Shown: one piece after another, positions 1-7,926 of the stretch | How the letters are laid out: each line of letters starts with the position of its first letter | Position numbering within the stretch: the stretch's first letter is position 1 | Assembly: GCA_007125955.1 (NCBI GenBank) | Contig: SLCF01000100.1 | Span: 1 to 42,811, forward strand | Length of the DNA stretch: 42,811 nt | Source: Bacteroidales bacterium | GTDB lineage: Bacteria > Bacteroidota > Bacteroidia > Bacteroidales > PUMT01 | Reading direction: 5' to 3' | Program-made: the position numbers and the translations under genes | Notes under the pieces: generated by a model | The model's input: only the letters and a program-made list of their open reading frames with translations | Database searches by the model: none | Told to the model about the DNA's origin: nothing

Positions 1-58
1 AGAATCCTGAACTATTGCAGGAATCAGTCCGTTACACTTTTCAAAATCTGGTTTAGGG

Positions 59-814
59 TTATAATCTGACCGGAATATTTTTTTCATGAAGCTCTTTTTT
101 TAGTTCATCAATTTCTATCTCCCTGTAGTGAAATACGCTTGCAGCAAGTGCTGCATCGGCATTTCCCTTTGTAAATACTTCTGCAAAGTGCTCTTTTCTT
201 CCGGCTCCCCCGGAAGCTATCAAAGGGATCGAAAGGATATCGGACAAAGCGGCAAGGGTTTTGCATGCATAACCTTTCTTTGTGCCGTCATGGTTCATTG
301 ATGTAAAAAGTATTTCACCTGCCCCCCTTTCCTGCACCTCCCTTGCCCAGGAGAAAAGTTCCCTGCCTGTTGGCCTCGTTCCACCTCCGGCATAAACTTT
401 CCATACCCCTCTCTCCTCCTTTGCATCTATGGCAAGTACAATAAACTGGCTGCCGTAAAGAGCAGCAATACGGTCAATTAACCCGGGATCAACCAGTGCA
501 GCGGAATTCACGGAAATCTTGTCAGCTCCTGCATCCAGGAGAACAACTGCATCGTCTATCTCAATAATGCCACCACCGACAGTAAAAGGAATCGAGATAG
601 TTTCCGCTATCCTCCTTACAAGTCCCGCAAGCAACTTACGTTTCTCATTTGTCGCCGTTATGTCAAGGTAGACAAGCTCGTCTGCTCCGGCTGATGAATA
701 GAAAGCACCGTGCTCCACCGGATCGCCTATATCCCGAAGATTCCTGAAATTGACACCTTTTACCACTTTCCCGTCCTTTACATCCAGACAGGGCACAATT
801 CTTTTTGCAAGCAT
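59..814 (-). CDS. hisF: Imidazole glycerol phosphate synthase, cyclase subunit
   Basis: Forms the TIM-barrel cyclase half of the HisF-HisH glutamine amidotransferase. It uses ammonia from HisH to convert PRFAR into imidazole glycerol phosphate and AICAR in the cytoplasm. The 251-residue length is normal for the family. The two catalytic aspartates are visible at D11 (PCLDV) and D130 (LAIDAK), and phosphate-binding glycine motifs are present (TVGGG near 78-82, ASGGAG near 200). It is the last his gene in the window and starts 11 nt after hisA. The 58 nt to its left contain no ATG on this strand, so a following hisI/hisIE, usual in this operon type, would have to start outside the window. Confidence 0.97.
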   Translation of the reverse strand: MLAKRIVPCLDVKDGKVVKGVNFRNLRDIGDPVEHGAFYSSAGADELVYLDITATNEKRKLLAGLVRRIAETISIPFTVGGGIIEIDDAVVLLDAGADKISVNSAALVDPGLIDRIAALYGSQFIVLAIDAKEERGVWKVYAGGGTRPTGRELFSWAREVQERGAGEILFTSMNHDGTKKGYACKTLAALSDILSIPLIASGGAGRKEHFAEVFTKGNADAALAASVFHYREIEIDELKKELHEKNIPVRL

Positions 815-825
815 AATTCTTATTT

Positions 826-1548
826 TCAGATTAGATATTTTTTCAGTTCTTTTATCCCTATCCTGTTTTCATAGAAGGCCTTCCCGACGACTACCCCTGA
901 AACACCAATTTCATCAAGCTTTTCTATATCCCTTTCCGATGAAACCCCGCCGCTTGCAATGATGGATGTGACCGGAAGATCTTTTTTCAGCCGGCGGTAA
1001 AGGTCAACGGCCGGGCCTGTAAACATCCCGTCTCTTGAAACATCCGTACACATAATTGTTCTGACACCCTTTGAAACATTTTCCCGCAAAAAATCTCCCG
1101 GATTAATGCCACTCTCCTCTTTCCATCCCGATACTGCTATAGTCCCGTTTTTTATATCAGATGCCAGTATCACCCTGTCCCTTCCAATACCTTCCAGCAC
1201 TTTCACAAACTCCACCGGATTTACCACCGCCATGCTGCCCAGGCAGACCATTGCAGCCCCGTTTTCAAGAACCGTTTCTGCATCTTTCATTGTTTTTATT
1301 CCGCCGCCGTAATCAATTATAAGTGAGGTTTTTGCTGCAATTTTTTCCAGTATGTTAAGGTTTTGCATTCTCCCCTGCCCTGCTCCATCCAGGTCAACCA
1401 TATGAAGCCTGCGGAATCCATTATCCATAAACCACATAGCCATATCAACCGGATCACGAGGGTAAACGGTCTTTTCAGTAAAAGATCCCTGGCTCAGGCG
1501 GACACACCTCCCTTCTATCAAATCAATTGCAGGTATTATTTCAATCAT
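826..1548 (-). CDS. hisA: ProFAR isomerase (phosphoribosylformimino-AICAR-P isomerase)
   Basis: Catalyses the Amadori rearrangement of ProFAR to PRFAR, the substrate of HisF-HisH. It is a 240-residue TIM barrel related to HisF. D9 (PAIDL) is the catalytic base, D131 (ASDIKNG) and the TDVSRDGM motif near 169-176 match the active-site region, and IIDYGGGI (77-84) and IASGGVSS form phosphate sites. The start ATG overlaps the hisH stop as ATGA (1545-1548), which implies translational coupling. Confidence 0.97.
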   Translation of the reverse strand: MIEIIPAIDLIEGRCVRLSQGSFTEKTVYPRDPVDMAMWFMDNGFRRLHMVDLDGAGQGRMQNLNILEKIAAKTSLIIDYGGGIKTMKDAETVLENGAAMVCLGSMAVVNPVEFVKVLEGIGRDRVILASDIKNGTIAVSGWKEESGINPGDFLRENVSKGVRTIMCTDVSRDGMFTGPAVDLYRRLKKDLPVTSIIASGGVSSERDIEKLDEIGVSGVVVGKAFYENRIGIKELKKYLI

Positions 1549-2132
1549 AGCTCAATGAATTGTTTCAAAACTTTTTCTCCTGCCTCACCGCTTTTTTCCG
1601 GGTGAAACTGGGTGGCAAAAAAATTGTTCCGCTGCATTGCCGCAGCAAATTTTATATCATGATCGCAGACCGCAACGGTTGAATTGTTAACAGGCACATA
1701 ATAGCTGTGGACAAAATAGAAATAGCTCTTTTCGGCAGTAGTTTCAAACAAAGGACCTTTAAGGGATGTTATGCTGTTCCATCCCGTGTGGGGAACCTTC
1801 CCCGTCACGAAACGGTTTACACCGGCATCAAATATTCCGATGCATTTTGTATTCCCTTCCTCTGAGGTTCTGCACATCAGGTGCATGCCAAGGCATATCC
1901 CCAGTACAGGCTGGGTAAGCCGGGGAATTAACCTGTCAAGCCCCCTCTCCTTCAGATATTTCATGGTTGAAGAAGCCTCACCCACACCCGGAAAGATAAC
2001 CTTCCCCGCTTTTTTTATCGACAAAGGATCGCCGGTTATCTCGGCTTCCACTCCCAGCCTGCGCAGCGCAAAGTAAACAGAGGAGATATTACCGGCATTG
2101 TATTTTATTATTACAGTTCTTTCCTTGTTCAT
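1545..2132 (-). CDS. hisH: Imidazole glycerol phosphate synthase, glutaminase subunit
   Basis: Class I glutamine amidotransferase that hydrolyses glutamine and channels ammonia to HisF. With the start at ATG 2132 the protein has 195 residues, the usual HisH size. The nucleophile is C80 (GICLGMH), and the His-Glu pair is in QFHPEKS near the C-terminus. The reading frame can be extended upstream to a GTG at 2234, but that would overlap hisB by about 100 nt and add 34 unrelated residues. ATG 2132 lies 2 nt after the hisB stop, as expected in this tightly packed operon. Confidence 0.95.
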   Translation of the reverse strand: MNKERTVIIKYNAGNISSVYFALRRLGVEAEITGDPLSIKKAGKVIFPGVGEASSTMKYLKERGLDRLIPRLTQPVLGICLGMHLMCRTSEEGNTKCIGIFDAGVNRFVTGKVPHTGWNSITSLKGPLFETTAEKSYFYFVHSYYVPVNNSTVAVCDHDIKFAAAMQRNNFFATQFHPEKSGEAGEKVLKQFIEL

Positions 2133-2134
2133 AA

Positions 2135-3265
2135 CTACAGGTATCCTTTTGTTGTAGGCAGGTCTCCGCTCAGCGGCTCTTTTCTGACCGCCATCATTAT
2201 CGCCCGTGCAAATGACTTGAAAATGGCTTCGCACTTATGGTGTTCGTTTTCACCCTTTGCGTGAATATAGAGGTTGCATCGCGCCTCTTCAGAAAAAGAG
2301 CGGAAGAAATGGCTGATCATCTCGGTGGGCATATCCCCGATCATCTCCCTTTTAAAGGAGGCTTCCCATAAAAGGGATGTTCTTCCGCCAAAATCTATTG
2401 CTGTAAGGCAAAGCGAATCATCCATCGGAAGGACGAAACCATAGCGTTCAATACCCCTTTTGCTGCCAAGCGCTTTCCGTAATGCCGCACCAAGAGTTAT
2501 TGCAGTGTCTTCAATGGTATGGTGCTCGTCCCTGTGCAAATCGCCTTCGGCTTTTATAATAAGGTTGCATCCCGAATGACGCGCAACCTGTTCGAGCATA
2601 TGGTCAAAAAAGTTCAGCCCGGTACTGATATCCGCCCTGCCATCGCCATCTGTTTCAACCTCCACATATATTTCGGTTTCACCGGTCTTTCTCCTGTAAG
2701 AAGCTTTTCTGTCAGGGTTTATTAAAAATGAACTTATCATATCCCAGTGTCCGGCAATAAGTGCACAGTCATCTGAAAGTCCCTTTCTTTCAAGTTCCCG
2801 CATTCTTGCAGGATCACCTATAAGAATCCCCTTTGCTCCGAGATTTGAGGCTAACTCAATGTCCGTTATCCTGTCACCTATAACATAACTTGAAGAAAGA
2901 TCATAATCATCTCTCATATAACCGGTAAGCATACCGGTTCCCGGCTTTCGTGTAGGCTTGTTCTCCTCCTCCCTGGTGGGGTCTATCAGTATATTGTCAA
3001 ATTCCACTCCTTCATTTTCAAAGGCTTTCAGCATAACTGACTGCACAAGACGGAATGTCTCCTCAGGATATCCGGAAGTGCCAAGACCGTCCTGGTTGGA
3101 AACTATCACCAGCTCATAATCTGTCTTTTTACTTATCTCATAAAGGTTCCGGAATACCCCCGGCATAAACTCGAGCTTATCCAGGGAATCAACCTGAAAA
3201 GTGTCCGGCGGTTCAACAATCAGCGTACCGTCCCTGTCAATGAATAAAGCCTTTTTCTTTTCCAT
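2135..3265 (-). CDS. hisB: Bifunctional histidinol-phosphatase / IGP dehydratase
   Basis: Fusion of two non-consecutive steps of histidine synthesis. Residues 1 to about 165 form a HAD-type phosphatase (D10 and D12 in IDRDGT; GDRITDIELA near 146) that dephosphorylates histidinol phosphate. From about residue 185 to 376 it is the imidazole glycerol phosphate dehydratase with metal-binding His/Glu motifs (FFDHMLEQVARHSG, HRDEHHTIEDTA, HAKGENEHHKCE). The zinc-loop cysteines known from the E. coli HisB phosphatase domain are not present; the corresponding stretch reads DPTREEENKPTRKP. The stop lies 2 nt before the hisH start. Confidence 0.95.
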   Translation of the reverse strand: MEKKKALFIDRDGTLIVEPPDTFQVDSLDKLEFMPGVFRNLYEISKKTDYELVIVSNQDGLGTSGYPEETFRLVQSVMLKAFENEGVEFDNILIDPTREEENKPTRKPGTGMLTGYMRDDYDLSSSYVIGDRITDIELASNLGAKGILIGDPARMRELERKGLSDDCALIAGHWDMISSFLINPDRKASYRRKTGETEIYVEVETDGDGRADISTGLNFFDHMLEQVARHSGCNLIIKAEGDLHRDEHHTIEDTAITLGAALRKALGSKRGIERYGFVLPMDDSLCLTAIDFGGRTSLLWEASFKREMIGDMPTEMISHFFRSFSEEARCNLYIHAKGENEHHKCEAIFKSFARAIMMAVRKEPLSGDLPTTKGYL

Positions 3266-3267
3266 AA

Positions 3268-4308
3268 TTATTTCCTTTTATATTTTTCAAGAGCTTTGAT
3301 CAGTTTTCTGTTTTCCTTACCGGTGCCAACGGTTATACGAAGGCAATTTGCACATCCCGGCTCCCCTGATCGGTCACGGACAATGATACCATTATCCGCA
3401 AGGTGTTTGTAAAGACCTTTTGCATTGTTTGCCTTTACAAGTATAAAGTTTGCTTCCGAATTGTATACCTTCTCAACAAAAGGATAGCGGGCAAGAGCTT
3501 CCGAAAGGATTCCCCTGTTTTTAATTATTTTGTTCAGATAGCGGTAAAATCGCTTCCGTTTACCGACAGTTTTGCAGGCTTCCCTCATATTCAGGGAGCT
3601 TATGTTATAAGGTGGCTTTATCTTGTTCAGTGTTTTAACCACATCCTCAGAGGCAAAAGCCATTCCGAGGCGGATCCCGGCCCTGCCCCACGACTTGGAA
3701 AGGGTTCTGACAACCACAAGCCGGGAAAAACTATCAATTTCTTTCAGCATTCCACAGGTGCCGGAAAAATCAATATAAGCCTCATCAACAACAACAAGGG
3801 CATTTACTGAATTGAGCACAGCTGTAATTTTGTTCCTGTCAAGCAGGTTGCCGGTGGGATTATTTGGTGAACAGAGAAATACGATTTTAGTGTTACCGTC
3901 TGCAGCCATTCTCACAGCAGCATCATCAAGTCCGAAATTTTCATCCAGCAGTACCTTCCTGAACTCAATATTATTGATTGATGCCGCCACCTCATACATA
4001 CCATACCCGGGGACCATTCCCACTATGTTGTCTTTACCCGGATCACAGAAAGCCCTGATCAGAAGGTCAATCACTTCATCACTCCCGTTTCCGAGGAATA
4101 TCTTCTCTCCGGACACATTGCTGTAACGTGATATCTTTCCCCTGAGTTCACCCTGGAAAGGATCGGGGTACCTGTTCAGTCCGCAACCATAAGGGTTTTC
4201 ATTTGCGTCAAGCAGAATCCCGTATCTTCCTTTGAACTCCTGTCTGGCCGAGCTGTAGGGTTTTAACTCCCTTACATTTGTTCTTATCAGTGAATTGACG
4301 GTTCCCAT
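3268..4308 (-). CDS. hisC: Histidinol-phosphate aminotransferase
   Basis: PLP-dependent fold-type I aminotransferase converting imidazole acetol phosphate to histidinol phosphate with glutamate as amino donor. It has 346 residues. The PLP lysine is in RTLSKSWGRAGIRLG, and the family motifs LDANENPYG (near 33) and NPTGN, VVDEAYIDF are clear. The only reasonable ATG (4308) lies inside the 3' end of hisD, giving a 22-nt overlap; it ends 2 nt before hisB. Confidence 0.96.
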   Translation of the reverse strand: MGTVNSLIRTNVRELKPYSSARQEFKGRYGILLDANENPYGCGLNRYPDPFQGELRGKISRYSNVSGEKIFLGNGSDEVIDLLIRAFCDPGKDNIVGMVPGYGMYEVAASINNIEFRKVLLDENFGLDDAAVRMAADGNTKIVFLCSPNNPTGNLLDRNKITAVLNSVNALVVVDEAYIDFSGTCGMLKEIDSFSRLVVVRTLSKSWGRAGIRLGMAFASEDVVKTLNKIKPPYNISSLNMREACKTVGKRKRFYRYLNKIIKNRGILSEALARYPFVEKVYNSEANFILVKANNAKGLYKHLADNGIIVRDRSGEPGCANCLRITVGTGKENRKLIKALEKYKRK

Positions 4309-5606
4309 GGCTTTTCAAAAGTTTTTTTGATATATTCGAGTCTTACAGTTACGGCAAGTTTATGCGCTTCAAGTTCTTCAGCTGCAGCCATTATAGCGGT
4401 TGCATTCCCCAGAAGCGGAAGTCCCGCCGAGGAAACCTCCTGGAATGTTATATTTTTCAGAAATGATTCAAGTGAAACGCCGCTCCACGCTCTGGCATAA
4501 CCATTGGTAGGCAGTGTGTGGTTGGTTCCCGAAGCATAATCGCCGACACTCTCGGGTGTATAGCTTCCAAGAAATACCGATCCTGCATTTCTAACACCGG
4601 CTGACAGTTCCCTGTAGTCGGATGTTGCAATTATCAGGTGCTCGGGAGCATAAAGATTGATGAACTCCATGAGAAGATCCCGGTTTTCGAAGACCAGCGA
4701 ATAGCTGTGTTTCAGGGAGCCTTCAATTTCATGTCTGCGGGGCATTGATTTGAACTGCTTTTCAAGTGAAGCATTTATTGCCGGCAGTATCTCCTTTTCG
4801 GTTACAGCCAGTATTACCTGACTGTCCTCTCCGTGTTCAGCCTGCGAAAGGATGTCGGCCGAAACAAATTCGGGTATTGTGTCCCCGTCAGCTATTATTG
4901 CGACTTCCGACGGACCGGCAGGCAGGTCTATAGCTGTTCCCCACAACGATGCAAGCTGCTTTGCCATTGTCACATACTGGTTTCCCGGGCCGAAAAGCTT
5001 ATCGACAACAGGAACAGTTTCAGTACCGAAAGTCATCGCCGCAACTGCATGAGCACCTCCGACAGCAAATATGGTGGTTATACCCGACATATATGCTGAA
5101 TAGAGAATTGCTGGATGAACTTTGCCGTCTTTCCCGGGCGGGGTGGCTATAACAACCTCCCTGCACCCTGCTATGCGTGCAGGTATTGCAAGCATCAGAA
5201 CGGTTGAGAAGAGAGGGGCCGTTCCACCCGGTACATATAGCCCTACCCTATCGAGCGGCATGGTTTTCCTTGAGCAAACAACACCCGGCATGGTAGTTAC
5301 CTTTATATCTGAAGGCTTCTGTGCTGTATGGAACTTTTCTATGTTAGATGAAGCCAGGCGGATTGCATCTTTCAATTCAGGATCGAGCAGCTTTCCTGCA
5401 TTTTCAATATCCTCAAAAGGAACGGCAAGCTTATCATCATTGCATTTATCAAACAGGCGCCTGTAGTTAAGCAGCATACTGTCGCCTTCTTTCCTTACAT
5501 TAATCATTATTTCACGAACCTGTTTTTCCAGTTCGCTGTTCTCAATAACCGGCCTTTCGACAAGCCTCCCCCATGTCTCCTTAGGGGGATGAATTATTTT
5601 TTGCAT
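4287..5606 (-). CDS. hisD: Histidinol dehydrogenase
   Basis: Zinc enzyme performing the last two oxidations, L-histidinol to L-histidine with two NAD+. It has 439 residues from ATG 5606 (a second ATG at 5609 is equally possible). Motifs: GPGNQYVTMAKQ, DLPAGPSEVAI, AEHGEDSQ, YAPEHLII (catalytic Glu-His pair), SVGDYASGTNHTLPT and ELEAHKLA (zinc ligands). The frame extends upstream to a GTG at 5678 inside hisG, but those extra residues are not HisD-like. The C-terminus overlaps hisC by 22 nt. Confidence 0.96.
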   Translation of the reverse strand: MQKIIHPPKETWGRLVERPVIENSELEKQVREIMINVRKEGDSMLLNYRRLFDKCNDDKLAVPFEDIENAGKLLDPELKDAIRLASSNIEKFHTAQKPSDIKVTTMPGVVCSRKTMPLDRVGLYVPGGTAPLFSTVLMLAIPARIAGCREVVIATPPGKDGKVHPAILYSAYMSGITTIFAVGGAHAVAAMTFGTETVPVVDKLFGPGNQYVTMAKQLASLWGTAIDLPAGPSEVAIIADGDTIPEFVSADILSQAEHGEDSQVILAVTEKEILPAINASLEKQFKSMPRRHEIEGSLKHSYSLVFENRDLLMEFINLYAPEHLIIATSDYRELSAGVRNAGSVFLGSYTPESVGDYASGTNHTLPTNGYARAWSGVSLESFLKNITFQEVSSAGLPLLGNATAIMAAAEELEAHKLAVTVRLEYIKKTFEKPWEPSIH

Positions 5607-5631
5607 CATTTGGCAGAATTTTTTAATGTTT

Positions 5632-6489
5632 TCAGACAACCATTTTTTCAATCGGTATAACAAGAATTCCCTGTGCACCGGCTTCTCTCAACTTGTCAAT
5701 AACCTCCCAGAACTGGTTTTCATTCACCACAGAATGAACGGAGCTCCATCCTTCCATTGCAAGCGGCATAACTGTCGGGCTCTTCATTCCCGGCAAAATT
5801 TCAGCTATCTCTTCCAGCTTTTCATTTGGTGCGTTCAACAGTATATATTTGTTGTTGTTTGCTCTTCTGACTGCCCGGATGCGAAACAGGAGCGCGGAAA
5901 GTATATCCCTTTTTTCATCCGTAAGAGCTGAACCGGAGATCAAAACCGCTTCCGAGCGCATAACAGTTTCAACCTCCTTCAGTCCGTTACTTATCAGAGT
6001 ACTGCCGGTGCTCACAATATCGAATATCGCATCGGCAAGTCCTATGCCGGGTGCTATCTCAACAGAGCCGTTGATTTCGTGTATTTCTGCATTGATTTTC
6101 ATTTTCTCCAGGTAGGAAGCAAGGATATTGGGGTATGATGTTGCTATACGCATACCCTCAAATAATCCCGTTCCGTTGTATTGACAATGCTTCTCAACTG
6201 CAAGTGAAAGTCTGCAGCGGGCAAAACCGAGCCTTTCAACAATCTCAAGGGGTTTTGTTTTTTCCATCAAAATATTCTCCCCTACGATTCCGGCATCTGC
6301 AACACCATCATGTACATATTGTGGTATGTCATCATCACGAAGGTACATAATCTCGACAGGGAAGTTGGATGCTTTCGAGACCAGCTTCCTGCTACCGTTC
6401 ATAATGTTTATTCCCGCTTCGGCAAAAAGTTCGAGCGATTTTTCACTTAGTCTGCCTGATTTCTGTAATGCAATTTTAAGTAAGGACAT
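5632..6489 (-). CDS. hisG: ATP phosphoribosyltransferase, long form
   Basis: First committed step of histidine synthesis: ATP plus PRPP gives phosphoribosyl-ATP. At 285 residues it is the long form, with a C-terminal ACT-like regulatory domain (about 210-285) that mediates histidine feedback, so no HisZ partner is needed. The PRPP-binding loop DIVSTGSTLISNG and the N-terminal LQKSGRLSEKS motif are present. It is the first structural gene of the his operon, and a terminator hairpin and a His-rich leader peptide lie immediately upstream, so expression is probably controlled both by enzyme feedback and by attenuation. Confidence 0.97.
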   Translation of the reverse strand: MSLLKIALQKSGRLSEKSLELFAEAGINIMNGSRKLVSKASNFPVEIMYLRDDDIPQYVHDGVADAGIVGENILMEKTKPLEIVERLGFARCRLSLAVEKHCQYNGTGLFEGMRIATSYPNILASYLEKMKINAEIHEINGSVEIAPGIGLADAIFDIVSTGSTLISNGLKEVETVMRSEAVLISGSALTDEKRDILSALLFRIRAVRRANNNKYILLNAPNEKLEEIAEILPGMKSPTVMPLAMEGWSSVHSVVNENQFWEVIDKLREAGAQGILVIPIEKMVV

Positions 6490-6504
6490 AGATCTGTTGT
6501 TATT

Positions 6505-6536
6505 AAAAGAAAAAGGCCTGCAGATCTGCAGGCCTT
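6505..6536 (-). terminator. his leader intrinsic terminator (attenuator)
   Basis: On the minus strand the arms AAGGCCTGCA and TGCAGGCCTT (6513-6536) form a perfect 10-bp stem around GATC, followed directly by a T-tract with one interrupting C (6512-6505). It stands 15 nt before the hisG ATG and after the leader peptide, so it would end transcription before the operon unless an alternative structure forms. The segment TTGCAG (6571-6566) can pair with CTGCAG (6531-6526) in the left arm, and AGTTTA (6557-6552) with TAAACT (6542-6537) can stack inside that pairing, giving a candidate antiterminator. Confidence 0.9.
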
Positions 6537-6573
6537 AGTTTATTTAAAACGTAAACTTATCTGTACTGCAATA

Positions 6574-6648
6574 TCATTCCATACCAGTTGAATGGTTAAG
6601 ATGGTGATGATGTACAGTTGCAGATATTGTATACATTATTATTCTCAT
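6574..6648 (-). CDS. hisL: his operon leader peptide
   Basis: A 24-codon reading frame from ATG 6648 to TGA 6574, with residues 10-19 reading ATVHHHHLNH: four consecutive His codons (6612-6601) plus a fifth at residue 19. It lies between a promoter-like sequence and the terminator in front of hisG. By the known logic of amino-acid leader peptides, a ribosome stalled on the His codons leaves TTGCAG (6571-6566) free to pair with the terminator's left arm, while one reaching the stop would cover it. I see the codons and hairpins directly; the regulatory role is inferred. No Shine-Dalgarno sequence is evident. Confidence 0.88.
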   Translation of the reverse strand: MRIIMYTISATVHHHHLNHSTGME

Positions 6649-6658
6649 TTTGCTCTTG

Positions 6659-6690
6659 CAATATTAAAAACTTTTATTTCTATTTCCAAA
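6659..6690 (-). promoter_or_regulatory. Candidate promoter of the his leader
   Basis: On the minus strand TTTG (6690-6687), a 20-nt spacer and TAATATTG (6666-6659) match the Bacteroidota TTTG / TAnnTTTG promoter with one mismatch in the -7 element. A start a few bases downstream would give a very short untranslated region before the leader peptide ATG at 6648. Confidence 0.6.
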
Positions 6691-6697
6691 TTAATTT

Positions 6698-7531
6698 TCA
6701 GAATGGCGGAGGAGTACCCTTTGTTCTGCCCATTTTGTAAACATATTCCCTTATTTTCTGTGCCCATTCATAGTGGGTCATTGAATTGTCGAACCTCTGC
6801 CACGGGATTGGCCGGCCGATCTTCATCCTGATGGTCTTGTTGCTTTTGCGGAAAAATTCGTACGGCAAAAGTGCCAGTTCAAGATTCAGACGTATAAAGA
6901 ATATTTTTCTCAGCAGGAAAACGGTATAAAAGAGTATGGAGTTCCTGCCGTAAAAATAGACCGGAACTATAATCCTTTTTGTTGATACAGCTCTGGTAAT
7001 AAGACTTTTTTGCCACTCTTTATCCATTACCCTGAACCCCCGAAGCCTTGAAACGAGTCCGGCCGGAAAATGGGTAACCGGACAGTCGGAGTTTTTCAGC
7101 TCCTCCAGGACCTTTTCAATATAAACCCTGGAGCTTTTTCCGAAAACGTTAACGGCCACAATGTTGTTTCTCAGGTTTGGAATATAATAATATACATCGT
7201 TGCCTATCGATTTGAACTGTCCGTACTTTTCTGCAGCAACAGATGTTATGGCCAGTCCGTCAGCCACACCGAAAGGATGGTTGGCCACCAGAAAGCATTT
7301 GGGGCTGGACGGCAGGTTTTCCTTGCCTTCAACGGAAAAACTGATATTAAGCTTTTCAGAAATTCTCCTGTTGAACTCCGCACCTTCCGTTCCCTCGAAC
7401 TTGCTGAGAAGCTCATTTATCTTTTCCTGGCAGATAATTTTGCCGAGCAGCTTAATCATGAAACGGGGAGCCCTTTTCAGGAATGAGTCTTCACGCTCCT
7501 TTGCAATAGCTTCCAGATCAATGTATTTCAT
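6698..7531 (-). CDS. PlsC-like lysophospholipid acyltransferase (hemolysin-type)
   Basis: A 277-residue acyltransferase of the PlsC/LPLAT superfamily, probably on the inner face of the cytoplasmic membrane. The catalytic block is ANHPFGVADG (near 83-92), a variant of the HPFGGLDG block of the hemolysin/ornithine-lipid type branch, and the substrate block is HFPAGLVSR (near 155). It has no obvious signal peptide; a hydrophobic stretch lies near 200-215. Likely reactions are O-acylation of a lyso-lipid, in this phylum perhaps a lyso-glycine or lyso-ornithine lipid, but no partner N-acyltransferase gene is beside it, so the substrate is open. It lies just upstream of the his leader in the same direction. 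Confidence 0.8.
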   Translation of the reverse strand: MKYIDLEAIAKEREDSFLKRAPRFMIKLLGKIICQEKINELLSKFEGTEGAEFNRRISEKLNISFSVEGKENLPSSPKCFLVANHPFGVADGLAITSVAAEKYGQFKSIGNDVYYYIPNLRNNIVAVNVFGKSSRVYIEKVLEELKNSDCPVTHFPAGLVSRLRGFRVMDKEWQKSLITRAVSTKRIIVPVYFYGRNSILFYTVFLLRKIFFIRLNLELALLPYEFFRKSNKTIRMKIGRPIPWQRFDNSMTHYEWAQKIREYVYKMGRTKGTPPPF

Positions 7532-7636
7532 TTAATTAATTTTGTTGCAATATTGAAACATTGCTGCTGTAGAAGGATTGTTAAACCTTTCGGATAATAC
7601 AACATTCATAACCGATATCACTGCTAAGATAAAACT

Positions 7637-7668
7637 TTTGTGAATAAACGGCAATCGGTCTAAATTTG
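7637..7668 (+). promoter_or_regulatory. Promoter of the copper operon
   Basis: TTTG (7637-7640), a 20-nt spacer and TAAATTTG (7661-7668) form an exact match to the Bacteroidota primary-sigma promoter, 48 nt before the HMA gene. I see no clear operator for a copper-responsive regulator overlapping it. Confidence 0.8.
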
Positions 7669-7716
7669 CCCTGAACAATGGGACTTCACATTTGTTGTTT
7701 AAATAAAAGTTAAGAT

Positions 7717-7926
7717 ATGGAAAAGATGAAATTTGAAACCAACATAAACTGCAACGGATGCCTTTCTGCAGTCAGGCCATTCCTTGAAGAAGAAAAAAGA
7801 ATAAAGAAATGGGAGGTTGATCTTGACAGTGAGAGCAAAACACTCACTGTTGAAGGTTATGATATAACTGCAGCAGAAATAACCCGACTTATCGGGGAAG
7901 CCGGTTTTAACGCAAAGGAGTTGTAA
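7717..7926 (+). CDS. Small heavy-metal-associated (HMA) domain protein
   Basis: A 69-residue cytoplasmic ferredoxin-like HMA domain. The metal-binding pair is C12 and C15 in INCNGCLS; the Met that often precedes the first Cys in copper chaperones is Asn here. Its TAA overlaps the ATG of copA by one base (7926), so the two are translationally coupled. The likely role is to bind copper and pass it to CopA, or to act as a detached extra N-terminal domain of it. The metal identity is inferred from the neighbour. Confidence 0.88.
   Translation: MEKMKFETNINCNGCLSAVRPFLEEEKRIKKWEVDLDSESKTLTVEGYDITAAEITRLIGEAGFNAKEL

Noticed and set aside
2133-2234. Upstream GTG start for hisH
   Set aside because: It would overlap hisB by about 100 nt and add 34 residues not found in HisH; ATG 2132 gives the normal length and spacing.
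5607-5678. Upstream GTG start for hisD
   Set aside because: It lies inside hisG, and the extra residues do not resemble HisD.
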